Shown: positions 23,772 through 35,913 of the stretch, in pieces
How positions within the stretch are numbered: position 1 is the first letter of the stretch
Layout of the letters: each line of letters opens with the position of its first letter
NCBI RefSeq assembly: GCF_009870125.1
Contig: NC_046680.1
Location: 20,913,501 to 20,977,500, forward strand
Direction of reading: 5' to 3'
Source: Drosophila pseudoobscura
Taxonomy: Eukaryota > Arthropoda > Insecta > Diptera > Drosophilidae
Length of the DNA stretch: 64,000 nucleotides
Notes under the pieces: model-generated
Told to the model about the DNA's origin: nothing
Database searches by the model: none
The model's input: only the letters and a program-made list of their open reading frames with translations
Program-made: the position numbers and the translations under genes

Positions 23772-26255
23772 CTAATTACTTAAATGTATTGATATTATTT
23801 TGATATCATCGTAGGGTTTGTCCGTTTTGGGATTCGCTTTTGTGTTGCAAATATTAAGAACGACTTCCATGCCTCGGTACACCCGACCAAAAACAGTATG
23901 CTTATTGTCCAGCCAAGGCTACAAAGAATTATGGTTTAAAAAGTGTCAACTAGTTGGGCAAAATATTGAAATACTTACAGTAGGCAGAACTGTTATAAAG
24001 AATTGGCTACCATTTGTATTGGGGCCAGCGTTTGCCATACTAACCGTATACGGACGATCATGCTTCAGACTAGGTACGAACTCATCCTTGAAATCGTGAC
24101 CCCAGATTGACTTACCGCCAGTTCCAGTTCCCGTGGGATCACCCGTTTGGACCATGAATCCCTTGATAACACGATGGAATATATGCCCGTTGTAATACCT
24201 GGATAATGCAGACCGTGTAAAAGGAAAGTAAAGACTGAGTATATGTTAGATCTTACCCATTTTTCGCATGAACACAGAAATTCTCGATTGTCTTCGGTAC
24301 TTCTTTAAAGAATAGCTTTATATGTACGTCTCCTTTGGTGGTGTGTAGCACCACGTTCTCATATATACGTTGCACGACTAAAATGATTAAGCAGTTTGAA
24401 TGAATATATATCTTGAATGGGCATACATATGAGTAAGTATAACCTTCGTCTTGAAAAAGTGTTTGCGTTAGGGAAAAAATAAAGTTGTTAGTGAACACTT
24501 AACTAAATAGAAGAGAAATATGTGAATACCTGTGGCCTCGGGCACTGCAATAATGTCTTCTTTCGATGGCTTCTCATTGAATATATCACGGTCAACATCC
24601 TGCAGATCCGAGGGCAACCTTCGACTGTACAAGTAAAAGCGGTTTTTCCTAGAAACGATTGAGACACGTATAAGTAAATCGGACAGTCTGTGACGAACAT
24701 TGAAACTAACTTGTAACCTGTGCAAAAAGCTGTTGGATCATTAAAATAGTTGTGCAACGCTGGGTTTTCGCTCGCCTCTTGTTCGAGCGTTATTGCGGCC
24801 TTCTGCCTCTTCACCCTGCCTTGGAACAAGGCCACCTGCAGGGGCCGTATGTTGTCCGTCTTGCCCAGAATGGTTACGCACCGATTTGTTACCACATTGA
24901 TCACTTTTATGCCCAGCATGGTTGGATAGAGCAAAAAGTTGCCAGTGCTATCGAAAAGAATGTTAAGTGTTGTATTTTGCGCCGTCTTCTCCAGATCGCG
25001 TTCGGCGGCCATTCTAAAAAACCCTCCATTAATGTTAATATTTAAATCAAAAATTATATCATTTACCTTCTACCAAACTCCATATTCGGCAATGCGTGCG
25101 GCGTCTGCTGTAGTTGCGTATACGTGGAGAGCGCTTCGTCAAATACTCTTATCATCTTTCCTGTATTAAACTGAAATACGCGAACCTTGCGATCAGTGGA
25201 AATGGCGGCGAAACGCTTGCCGTCCGGCGAAGCTGCTATTCCAGTTACTTGGGTCTTCTGTTTGGCAAACTCAAAGAGGCTTGTGTCCAGTTTGGAGTCG
25301 AAATTCACCAGGCGCTGGGGAAATCTGTAATCATACTTTGGGGTTTGCCAGTACTCCAATATACCTTTACGATCAACCGATATAACCGTCTCCATGGCCA
25401 CATTAAAGCACATGGCGACCACAGGGGCCGCGTGCATCTTCTCCAAGGTGTGCAGAACTTGACCCCCGCTCTGTCCATCGTAAATGTGTATAAAGTTGCT
25501 TTCCGCATCCGTGCTGTATATAAAATAATCATTGAAGTTACTCCATTGAGCATTTCAGCTCTCAATGAACCAGCTTACATGGCCAGTCCTTGGACGGCAT
25601 CTCCTGGAGCGCTTATCCACTCGGTACATTGGGGAGTGTAGCCTAGGCGGATTATATTTATCATGTCAAAGTTCACCACATCAAAGACCTTGGCTGTTTG
25701 ATCGGTCGCCGCCGAGCAGAGCAATGTGCCACTGGCATTTGCAGACAACGACTTGATTGGAACTATAAATATCCGTACGCTGTGAACATGAATGTCAAAA
25801 GAAACTACTTGTCCACCTACCCAAATGACTTCTAAAGTGCTTGACGAACTCAATGCCCAGCTCTCCTTTCTTCCAGAACTTGATGTGCCCATCCAAGCTG
25901 GCGGTAACCACAAAATCCGTTTTCGTGCACACCAAATGCGAAATCACGTCTCTATGCATGTAACTCCGTTCATAGCTCTCGGCGTTTGGCAGGTTCTCCA
26001 GGAAGATGTGTTCATACGGCAGCACTGCACAAAGCATAACCATTTCATTGAGAAGCAATCAAACAATTGACAGAACATTGATTATTTACCCTTCTTTTTC
26101 TTGGCGGGCACAGCACTTTGTTCCGAAGGCATTGGCCCAATCCAGGTTGAATCTTCACCATCGGCATCGTTTTCTCCTGCAGGTTCAGCATTTTGTTCAT
26201 CTTCCTCCGCTGGGGCGCTCCGTTTCAGATCCTCCTTAGAGTTTGTTTCACTCAT
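23772..26255 (-). CDS. CG3511: CG3511, PPWD1-type WD40 plus cyclophilin peptidyl-prolyl isomerase (636 aa)
   Basis: Nine coding exons: 26255-26090, 26024-25821, 25762-25579, 25513-25067, 25013-24711, 24648-24530, 24377-24257, 24198-23979 and 23918-23772, with the total a whole number of codons. The N-terminus is acidic and low-complexity, ending in a Lys run. Residues of about 57-435 are WD repeats ([38 protein letters not shown]). Residues of about 478-636 are a cyclophilin domain with [35 protein letters not shown] and [11 protein letters not shown], so the active-site Arg, Phe, Gln and Trp are kept. PPWD1 is a nuclear component of the catalytic spliceosome. Exon 3 needs the acceptor at 25763-25764; an acceptor 16 bp upstream would put a stop in frame. 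The gene shares a short divergent promoter with Fcp1. Confidence 0.95.
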
Positions 26256-26475
26256 TTTGCACGCTATTTTCCTAACAACAAACAAAAACACAAGCCGAAG
26301 CAGTTTTCTGAGAACGTGAATAATTTTAGCGCCGTTTGCATGCCAGGGATGCAGCGCCACCTTTGATCAGCTGATTCCCAGTGAATGTCAATTTATGTCG
26401 ACGTATTCACAGAGAATGGCACAGAGATTTGAACAATCTTGATTATATTTGTATTAAAAATATTGTAAATACAAG
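26256..26475. promoter_or_regulatory. Head-to-head promoter of CG3511 and Fcp1
   Basis: Only 220 bp separate the two start codons, so both 5' UTRs and both core promoters must fit here. GATCAGCTGATTC (about 26366-26378) contains a CAGCTG E-box. No TATA box is evident, which fits broadly expressed divergent housekeeping genes. Confidence 0.75.
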
Positions 26476-29400
26476 ATGGAGAAGCTTGGCCAGGAAGAAA
26501 CTGCGCATTCCAGCCGGATTGCAGGCAATAGCAGCAAGGATGGTGATGATGGAGGCGGCGGTGGCGGTATCGGCGGCGGCGGCGGAAGCGCGAACGGCAT
26601 TGTTGTAAATGCAGCACTCAGTGATACAGAGACACGCATACGAATCAATAAATGGCGCGTACGCGAAGGGCAATTCGTGTCGGCCGCACAAATCCTGTTT
26701 CTGTACCAGGAAGTTGGGGACGACGGCAAGCCTTCAAAGGCCGGCAACATGACAGTCCAAAAATACAAATCAAATCGGGCCGGAGTTGTCAAAAAGCGGC
26801 TTCGTAAAGACGGCGAAATGATAGTGAAGGGGTGAGTTTTCCCAACTCTGTTGGGGCTTTGCTGTTGTTTTTATTGGTGTGGGGTTGGGGTTTGGGTTGT
26901 GGGTGGAATGCAATTATGCACAACGTCGCTCAGATGGGGGTATACACACATTTTGAGCATGGTTTTGTTTTTATTTGCTTTTGCAGGGATGCGATTCTGG
27001 AGTTGTCCGAATGCATACACACAACCGTCATCAAGGATATGTGCGCGGACTGCGGAGCCGATTTGCGAAAGGATGACAATGTAAGTGTCAAAATTTGAAC
27101 GTTCCCAGTTGAGTAACATGAACTAATTTCATAATTTTCCCTCTCCGAAAGGGCCAAACCTCTGAGGCCTCGGTGCCGATGGTGCACACCATGCCTGACC
27201 TCAAAGTCACCCAAAAACTGGCCCAGAAGCTTGGCCATGACGACACACGCCGACTTCTTGCTGACCGCAAGTTGGTGCTTCTCGTTGATCTCGACCAGAC
27301 GGTCATCCATACCACCAACGACACCGTACCGGAGAATATCAAGGGTATCTATCACTTCCAGCTATATGGCCCGCAGTCGCCTTGGTACCACACGCGACTG
27401 CGCCCTGGCACAGCCGAGTTCTTGGAGCGCATGTCCCAGCTGTACGAGCTACACATCTGCACATTCGGCGCCCGGAACTATGCACACATGATTGCTCAAC
27501 TGCTCGACCCGGACGGCAAGTTCTTCTCGCACCGCATACTGTCCCGCGATGAATGCTTCAATGCCACCAGCAAGACGGACAACTTAAAGTGAGTGGAAGC
27601 CCCTGAATATGTTTTATGGGCAATAATTTAATGGACAATTTGCAGGGCTTTATTTCCGAATGGTGATTCGATGGTGTGCATCATTGACGATCGAGAGGAT
27701 GTCTGGAACATGGCGTCTAATTTGATCCAAGTCAAGCCTTACCATTTCTTCCAGCACACCGGCGACATCAATGCTCCGCCGGGACTGTCCAAGCACGAGT
27801 TGGATGGAGAAGGAGTCGACTTCAAAGGTTAGTTCCGGATCCAAATCATCAGCAAACATGATTATAGGATTTATTTCTTGCAGATATGACTGAAAAAGAA
27901 GAAGAAAAAGATAAGGCAGATGTGGAGAGCGAAATAAAAACTGAAGACCCCGATAAAGGCGATAATACTGTATCAAGCACAAGCAAAGATGAGGATGGAA
28001 ATGAAGAATCCGTTGACGTAGTAGAGCAGGAAAGCGACGCAAAAGATGCAGAAGTGACCAACACCACAATTATCACAGAATCAAAGGAGTTGTCGGACAA
28101 GCTCAACGGGAAGGCGGATACGGAAATAGATACGCTTATAGATAATAGTTCATCTGGCACGCCTGATCCACAAAAGCCAGCCAGCGATAGCGAAGACATA
28201 GTGGTAGACGATGTGGTATCTGAAAATTCCAAGGATAGCACAAGTGTGCCTAAAGTTGATGGCAACACGGAAATTGACTCAAAGGCTTCAGCCGAAGCGA
28301 ACGAAACGAATGACCTGGTGGAGTCGTCTACTAGTCTAACGGATAAGGAGAACCAAATTAGCGTAGAAGATGCGGCCACCACTTCAACAAGTCCAATCGT
28401 CAAAGTCAACCACGACGAAGGAAAACTAATTGAGATTGAGGACCCGGATGACTACTTACTCTATTTGGAGGTAATACTGCGCAATATACACAAGCGCTTT
28501 TATGCGATCTACGACGAGACCATGGAGATACCAGACTTGAAGATTATTGTGCCTAAAATTCGATGTGAAGTGCTGCGCGGAAAGAATCTTGTGTTTTCTG
28601 GCTTAGTGCCAACGCAAATGAGACTGGAGCAGTCTCGTGCCTACTTCATAGCCAAGAGCCTGGGGGCCGAAGTTCAGCCGAACATCAGCAAGGAAAGCAC
28701 ACATCTGGTGGCCGTTAATGCCGGCACCTACAAGGTAAATGCCGCCAAGAAGGAGGTCAACATCAGAGTGGTCAATGCCAATTGGCTGTGGACCTGTGCC
28801 GAGCGTTGGGAACATGTAGAGGAGAAGCTGTTTCCATTGGATCGCAAAGTCCGCAATAAAGGCCGACAGCCGCCCGCCCATTGCCACAGTCCCGAACATG
28901 TGGTCAACTACAGCGAGAGATCGGAGATATCCCCGTCGAGCAGCAAGCAACAGGAGGAGCAGAGTGGAAACTTTCGGGAAACCCTAAATCCGTTGCTGGT
29001 ATTATCAAATGCCGAGATTGCGGACATGAATAAAGACTACGATACGTTCTTCGAGTCTGATTCGTCCAGTGACGAAGGACCCGTCAACTTTGGTAAGGCC
29101 CCACTCCAAAATATTCTATCAGAACTTTTATATTTATTTGCGACTATTATATTGAACCTTAGAAAATCCACCCATGGACAAGAAACTGCTGAAACGTAAG
29201 CGTGAGGACGAGAATTCGAATCGGGCCCACGATTTCTTTATGCGCACTGGAGATGTGATGATGGGAGCGCCGACTCTAGCTAACTTTGAGGAGGATGATC
29301 GCGAGCGCGATGACAATAACGAAGACGAAGAGGACGATGACGATGAGATTCCAAGCGCTAAATTCCGACGAGGTTGGCTCTCAAATAATTAAAATTTACC

Positions 29401-29576
29401 AATAATTTATCAATTCCTTAACTTCAATTTGGCTTCTTTCAGGGGAGGAGCTGCCGTCAGATTTGGAAATTGGTTCGGACTCGAACAGTGAAAACAATCA
29501 AGAGGATGAGGACGATGGCGAATGGAATATGATGGGAGCCGCTCTGGAGCGGGAGTTTCTGGGGCTGGAAGATTAA
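26476..29576 (+). CDS. Fcp1: Fcp1, RNA polymerase II CTD phosphatase (873 aa)
   Basis: Seven exons: 26476-26831, 26987-27080, 27152-27588, 27646-27827, 27884-29092, 29163-29372 and 29443-29576; the sum is 2622 bp. After a Gly-rich N-terminus comes a biotinyl/lipoyl-like lead-in region and a Cys pair (MCADCGADL). The FCP-type catalytic domain follows, with the acyl-phosphatase motif DLDQT at 196-200, where the first Asp is the nucleophile. It continues through YELHICTFGARNYA and IIDDREDVW. A long acidic linker leads to a BRCT domain at about 585-690 (KNLVFSGLVPT, STHLVAVNAGTYK, NANWLWTCAERWE), which binds the phosphorylated CTD. The C-terminal tail is acidic and ends in NMMGAALEREFLGLED, the TFIIF-binding type of end. 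Fcp1 removes phosphate from the CTD so polymerase can be recycled. AATAAA stands at 29665-29670. The last intron has a weak donor (G|GTTGGC). Confidence 0.96.
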
Positions 29577-30110
29577 CTATTTGACGATGACTTTGACATT
29601 TAGAATGTCTGCGAGGCTTTCGAAGGCGGAACCCAACCCACACAACTTAACACAAAAAAACAAAAATAAAGCAATTGAAACAGTTATCAGTTACATATTG
29701 ATGTAGATGTATCTAGGTACGGCACCTATGTATAAGATCTGTACTTTATGTATGTATTAGTAGTTAACTTTAAATACTTTTAAGCGATCGCGCACAGATC
29801 AGCTTTCGCTGAGTACTCTCCCCAATCACACTCCAGACCCCCGACCCGCCCACATCGTCATACATTGAAATTGTAATCAAAAACATCTCACGACTTAAAT
29901 CTAATCTAATGTAAATTGATATCTACTGTAAATGTTTTAAAAATAAATTCCGTTGAAACGGACTAGCTAGCGTCTAGTGTTTAATTTAATAATTTATGTA
30001 CACCACACCAGTAGTTGTTTATTGTTTGTCGTTGTGTTTGTAATAGATCACCACATTAAACTTGAACAAATATACATAGAAAGTAAATTGAAGAAACTCC
30101 AACTATTTTG
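29577..30110. other. Convergent Fcp1 / uri 3' flank
   Basis: This 534 bp interval holds AATAAA for Fcp1 (29665-29670), a second plus-strand AATAAA near 29942, and TTTATT at 30018-30023 (AATAAA on minus) for uri. No coding frame of note was seen. Confidence 0.7.
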
Positions 30111-32394
30111 CTACGTTTTGCGGAGCGACGAACGCTGCTGCTTGAAGCGGCTGACTCGCTTCTTGGGGGTATGCGCGTCTATGAAATTTTCCTTGGGCAG
30201 GGGGTCAGGCGCAGTTGGTTCCTTAGTCTCCACCAGGTCGTGCATCACCTTCTGATAGGCACTCATATCACGCAGATCATCGTCCAGGGTGCGCTCCTTC
30301 TTTGGCCTGTTGACTTTGCCCTTCTTTGCCTTCTTCGTCTGTTTTGTGCCTATGTGGGACTCGCGCTCAACAGCAGACTTGTTTCTCAGAATTGACTTCG
30401 ATAACGGTTCATCAACGGCTTCGGTAGCACTCTTATCTGGCTTGGAAAACTGCAAAACAAAGTGGTTATCGATTTGTTATTAACTGGCTTATGGATATGC
30501 CTTACCTGAGCTCGAGGATCCTCGTAGGCCCCCTCGCGCGCAGTTTCATTCAGTATGGGCACTTTCAGTTCGTGCTCGCCTTCGAAACCGTTCACGTATA
30601 TGGGAAAAGTGGGCTGTGCCTTAGCCAACGCATTTTCATACTGCACGTAGAAATCTGCCGGCGTCCCAGGCGTTCCTTCGAGGCATTCACGCATCGCAGC
30701 AGGCACCGCATCGGAATGTTTGAAGCTGATGTGTAATGTGTTGATGCGTCCAGTTGATTCCTCAAGTATTCGGTTAAGCAAATCAAAATCTTGGGCACTC
30801 TGATTCTCCTGGACATAATCAACGTTCTGCTGAACCTTTTGCAATATCTCCGAGCTCTTGTTGCTTACTTTCTCTTGATGCACTGCAGCAAATGTCTGAA
30901 TCGCTGGTTCATCAAGCTTTATAACTTCACGGGCCCGCTGCTTTGCCTTTGGCACCATTTCGGCAACGGGTTCGTGGGTATGGAATTCAAGCTTCTCCTC
31001 TGACAAAGCAAAGGAAATGCGCCGCTTTTTAGGGTCCACTTTAGGAGCCACGTCAGGCGCTTCCTCAATGGAAGCCTCCTCATCGTCGCTAGCTTCCACC
31101 AGATCGTTCTCAAACATCAACTCCTGGAGGTCATCTTCCAGCGTGACAACCACATTCATTAAACGAGTCAGCTCTTCGCTTATAAATTTAACTCTTTGTA
31201 TTTTACGCATTTTCGCCTTTAGAACCTCCAGCTGGGACCTCAGGAATGGTTCACGTTCTTCACTGGGCAACAGCGATATCTGATTTCGAATGGTATACAC
31301 CTCCTCTTCCTGGTCGACAGGTTCATCTTCCACACTTTCTCTTTCGTCTTCACGTTCTACACTGGGCAACAAGGATACATTTTCCGTAATAGTTTGCGCC
31401 TTTTTTTCTTGGACATCAGCTTTATCATCAACAGTCTGGATCTCTTCTTGGCCATTAACTTTGCCATTATTCACACTCTGGGTGTCGTTATCACTTTTAT
31501 TTGGAGCTCTTGCTACACGTTTTTTCGACGAACTTTGACTTATTTCACCATACATTAATTGATGCACCAGTTGTTGGTCTGTGTTCCGAATTTGGGATTC
31601 CTCCTCCTCAGTAAGTTTTAAATTAATGGGCTCCTCTTCCGTGGCTTTCCTTTCAGCTGGTTTGTCTCCAATCTTTGTCAGCAGCTCTTCGAGCATCTCG
31701 GGATCTACACTGTCAGGGTCCAGACCCAGTTCTTCTATTATGTCGAGTTCATCCAATTTTTGTAACTTATCTTCGCACATATTGAGTTTTGCTTCACGTT
31801 CCTTGCGCTCCGCTTGTTTCATCCTGCGCGTATTTTCTTTGTGTTGCTCCTTCCACTTGATTTCAGCTTCCTCATTGTAGGCTTCAATGATTTCCACTTG
31901 CCCAGCTTCCGCCATAGCGCCCTCCGTCACTGGCGCGTTCAATTTGTTTCTGAAATACGATCGTAAGCATTGAGCTCTGCCAAGTGCAATTATTAGATCA
32001 ACTTACTGCCACAGGTTAGCTTCGGTCTCAAGTTTTTTCAAGCGTTCCTCCGCCAGCCTAAGGCGATGTTGGCATATTTCCTTAGCCTTATGCGCCGAAC
32101 ATGCCGAGAAGTATCCTTCGTTGTGGCTCACCAGTAGCTCATTTGTGTGTATGAGCTGGCCCGGCATCAGAGCTTTCCTGCCAATGGGCACCATAACCTC
32201 CACGCTGAGGTTCTTGGCGAACAGTTCCAAATTTCGAATGGCGGTCTCATTATCGGTTTTGTATGTCTGCCAACGATCCGTTTCCTTGCCATTATCATCG
32301 ATGGCCTGAAACCAACCAATTTTGTAATTTATTTCCCTATAAAACAAATAAAATATCCAGAAACCTGCCGAAGTGCATCCTCGCGCCGCTCCAT
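30111..32394 (-). CDS. uri: uri, unconventional prefoldin RPB5 interactor (703 aa)
   Basis: Four coding exons: 32394-32365 (only ten codons, MERREDALRQ), 32305-32007, 31949-30506 and 30449-30111, in phase throughout. The N-terminal ~110 residues are a prefoldin-alpha-like fold: two coiled-coil helices around a beta region with VMVPIGRKALMPGQLIHTNE and LVSHNEGYF. The long middle is charged and low-complexity, with many EEE and coiled-coil stretches. It includes ELGLDPDSVDPEMLEELL, which resembles RPB5-binding or regulatory segments. The C-terminus is basic and contains SRFKQQR. URI is a scaffold of the R2TP/prefoldin-like chaperone complex, binds Rpb5, and in flies is needed for genome stability in the germline. 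It converges on Fcp1, another polymerase II partner, though shared regulation is only an inference. Confidence 0.93.
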
Positions 32395-33007
32395 TTTGTT
32401 AAAATGGCTTAACGCGTACGCCGAATGTTGAAGGAAAATGGTCTAGCGCGTCGTAGCGCGGTAACAATCGAAATTCAAAATGGTTTTCCCTACTCTTCTT
32501 CTTTTGATATAATCACTAAATTGGATAAAATAAAATAGAAATGTTTGACTATCATTATACGTCTTTCATTATCCTATCAATATTTTGCAAAGGCAGGGAA
32601 TGTAAATGGCAAATATTGATTAAATGATAAGCTTATCACCAAGTTCCCTTCCCATTTGTTACCATTTGATTAGGATCCGACCCTATGTTGGTTGACACAC
32701 TAATTTCTGTGGGCTGATTACCATTACGACTTTATTGATTTGCACTGTATTCGGTTGGGGGTATTTCAGACACACAAGCTCACTAGTTAAAATTTAAAAA
32801 CGCAATTACTGCCAGGACTTTGGGTTATGAAACGTTTACAACGTCACATAAACAGTCCACTTATTGTTCCAAATCATAGAAGGACTATCTTTAAATTTTG
32901 ATTTTCATATACAACATATTCAGGGGCGTGTCGAGTGGATGATCCATTCAAATATATACATAAAAAATATACAGGATAAAGCTTTTGTTGTCCTCTGCTG
33001 TTTACTC
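32395..33007. other. uri 5' flank and Znf598 3' flank
   Basis: This 613 bp AT-rich interval contains TTTATT at 32731-32736 (AATAAA on minus), a possible Znf598 polyadenylation signal. No open frame or repeat was recognised. Confidence 0.6.
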
Positions 33008-35913
33008 TTAGTTACGTTGTAGATTCGGGGATGTGCTTCCTAGCTTGGGAAAGTTCTGCGATAACTCATGCGCCTTCCGATGGATACCCATATCGCCAGC
33101 CAAAAGGACTTGCTTGCATACGGCGCACACTTCTAGGCTGGGTAGAGATTTGCGCTGGGCGGGTGATATTTGTCTCAAATTCTGCTTGTACACCAAATAG
33201 AGCTCCTGCAAAAGTACGAGAAGATAGAGGATCACATTCCAGTTAGACGGTTTCATAATTTAAGGCGGTTACTTGTTGCTTGCTTATGTCGGGCAGCATC
33301 ACAAGGAGTTCCGGAAACAGGGCGTGAAATGAATCCAGCATTGCACACTGGCAGTGCTCATAGTACGCTTGACCATTGCAGGAGCCATCCCGAAACTTGA
33401 AAGACAACGATCTAAATTCGTTCAGTGCCTCTGGCGTCTTAAGTATCTCTCTGAACTTGTCGACCAGATTCTAAAGATGCAAAGTAAAATTAGAAGATAT
33501 AGCCATTTATATGTGTAATATGTATGGGTTTACCTGATTCCTGGCTGTGGTATCTGGTGGATCGGTATAGGAATATGACATTGGTACAATGTCATAGGAC
33601 TCGCCCAGCGAACTGGTGAATGTCAGGTTATTGGGTAACTTGGCCACCGAGTTAACTTTAACATTTGAGATAAATCCAGGCGGCGGCTTGAGTGGTGGTC
33701 CAGCACCGAGTCCAGGTGGAGTACGCGCCGGAGTCGATGCAGTGCCATTGGGTGTTGGCTTTTGTTCGCTATTATTATTCTTCTCCTTCTGCTTAGGTTG
33801 GCCGCCCTTTGATTGGTTCTCCTGATTGTTCTTCTTATCCTTTGGTTTTTTATCCTTTTTGTTTGCCTGCTGCTCTTGGTTGTTGTTGCTGGCCTTTGGA
33901 ACGCTCTTGGGGATCGGCAGCACTGGTGGAGGTGCAACCTTCGCCTTGCGATTCTCTAGCTCCCGCTGTTTTTTCTCCGATGTGGGTTTGGACCAATTTA
34001 AGGAAGCAGCCGATCCGTTGCTTGGCCTTGAGGCGGCCGCCCTGCTGGTGCTGGCACATGGTCCGAGGGTGGGAAACTCGGCTGATGTTAGCTTTGGAGC
34101 GTTCTTTTTCATTGCCTCCGCTCGTGCCTTAGCTTCGGATTCCTCTTTTTGAACCATTTGGAGCTTGTGATATGTGTTCGGATTGGCCACCGACACATAG
34201 TCATCGACCAGAGTGCGATGCTTGGCCGAAAGGTTCGTCATGGGCACGGTAGAGGTACTAGGCAGCATATCCTCTTCCAAATTGCGCATGTTCTTCTTTC
34301 CTTTGCCGGGAGGCAGAGCGGGGAAATCGAATTGCGCAGTCGCTGGCTTCTTTGTCGCCGATGGACGATTTGATACATGCAAAAGCATTCCGTTATTGGC
34401 CGGAACAGATCGATTGGCACCAGAGACAGCGTTCGCCGACTTCTTGAAGACAGCTGCCACCGGATGTTGGGACTGAGCAGCTCTGGCCGCTAGACTGCTA
34501 CTACTAGCTGCTACAGCACTACTGATGCCCCCGCCAAGGGCTGGAAAGTTCTCTTTTGTCCGTGCCAGTCCAGAGCTGCCACTGAGATTGCGCATCGAAG
34601 GCGGCGGGGGCCTTACCAACGATACGCTGGGACCTGTGGCAGCGCCACGTAGCGTTGGAAACTGCTCCTCGTTGCCAGCATCGATGCTGACTGCATGCCC
34701 GCGCTGTGATGTCGACGTTGGAAAATCATCCAAATAGTCGTGGTTTTCATCATTTCTAAAATACCAAAAACATTTAGATATACAGCCTTCGGGTTGTGCC
34801 CCCACTCACCGCGATCTCATATTGGCTATGCCCTGTTCATTCTGCCCGCTGCGTCCGCGCGGTCCAAGTGTAATCTCAAGCTGTAGAGTGCGTGTCTGCT
34901 TGGCTTGCTGCTTGTTCAGCGACTTGCCATGCATATTGGCCACATGGGCCTTGTACTCAATCTCATTGCGAAAAGCTCCGACGAACTGCTCCGTTGCGCA
35001 CTTCCCCTCCTCGCAGAGAAAGTGCTCCTGCCGGAAATGGTCAGCCAGATCGCTATAGTCATTGTAAAACTCGTTGCAGCCATCGGCGTCGCAGAAGTGA
35101 CAGAAGTAGTGCTCCCGTCGCAAATGCCGGAACAGCTCATCCCTGTCCACGTATCGCTTCTTGCAGTACTCGCACAGCGGATGCCCGCGGTGGGAGCGAT
35201 TGTCTGGATCGCCCTTGTTATTATGCAAGCTCAGTTCGCTCTGGGTGTAGCATCGCCGCTCGAAGGTGAATATCTTCAGAGTTTCCACACACAGATCGCA
35301 GTAATGCAAGTTGTGTTCGCTCCGCACATGATTGCGAAGTCCTGCAAACGTCCGATATGGAGGCGCCTCGCACCTACGTGGGCAACAGCAAAGGAGTCAG
35401 AGGAGGGTAATCACCTTGAGCAAAAATAAGTACATACTTTGGGCAAGGATGATCGAGCAGCTGAAAGAACTTTTGCTGAATTTCGGCTGTGCAGAAGCCA
35501 ATGCGATACTTTTTACTGTAGAAGTCCGAGCGGCTATTTGCCTCCAGCTCCCGATACGGTAGCTTCTCCAGTGTAAACAGAACCTTTAAGGGAAAAATTG
35601 TTTATTTCAGGTGCAGATGGTGAATGAAAGACGGAATTACCTTGGACAGAACATGCCGACAAATCGGACATTCGTTTTGCTGGCACAGCACCCGCATTCG
35701 CGTCGAGCACTCATAGCAAACAGGATGATCGCAATCACCAATGGAGTATATGTCAAAGTTCTTGAAACAGACCACACAGGCGTTGTCATCATTACTTGTG
35801 TCCAGAGGTAAAACCTCTGCGGGCTTTACAACTGGAGCAGCTTCACCAACATGGTTTGGTCTTGGTCGGCGCTGATTGCCCCTGTTCGTACCTCTCTGCT
35901 TGAAGTTTTGCAT
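33008..35913 (-). CDS. Znf598: Znf598 (CG11414), RING and zinc-finger E3 ubiquitin ligase (866 aa)
   Basis: Six coding exons: 35913-35641, 35583-35438, 35373-34810, 34755-33534, 33470-33273 and 33205-33008; the sum is 2601 bp. A C-terminal-type RING lies at residues 46-85 (CVVCFKNFDIYSIGDCDHP, then CPICR). C2H2-type zinc fingers follow (HNLHYCDLC, HPLCEYCKKRYVDRDELFRH, HYFCHFCD). The middle is Ser/Ala/Pro/Asn-rich with repeated NFPALGG, FDFPALPPG and EFPTLGP motifs, and the C-terminus carries a further Cys/His pair (CAVCKQV with HRKAH). This order is that of ZNF598/Hel2. It senses collided ribosomes and ubiquitinates small-subunit proteins to start ribosome quality control. It diverges from Nurf-38, with a repeat element filling the space between them. 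Confidence 0.95.

Noticed and set aside
24420-24470. Possible small exon of CG3511 after a CAAG site near 24456
   Set aside because: The exon at 24648-24530 already joins in phase to 24377-24257 and restores the conserved cyclophilin entry, so no extra exon is needed.
27849-28409. Minus-strand Ser-rich open frame of 186 codons
   Set aside because: It is the complement of the acidic linker of Fcp1; Ser/Val-rich antisense frames are expected opposite Asp/Glu codons.
31017-31880. Ser-rich plus-strand open frames
   Set aside because: They are complements of the acidic coding region of uri.
34905-35429. Plus-strand open frame of 174 codons
   Set aside because: It is antisense to Znf598 zinc-finger exons and has no features of its own.
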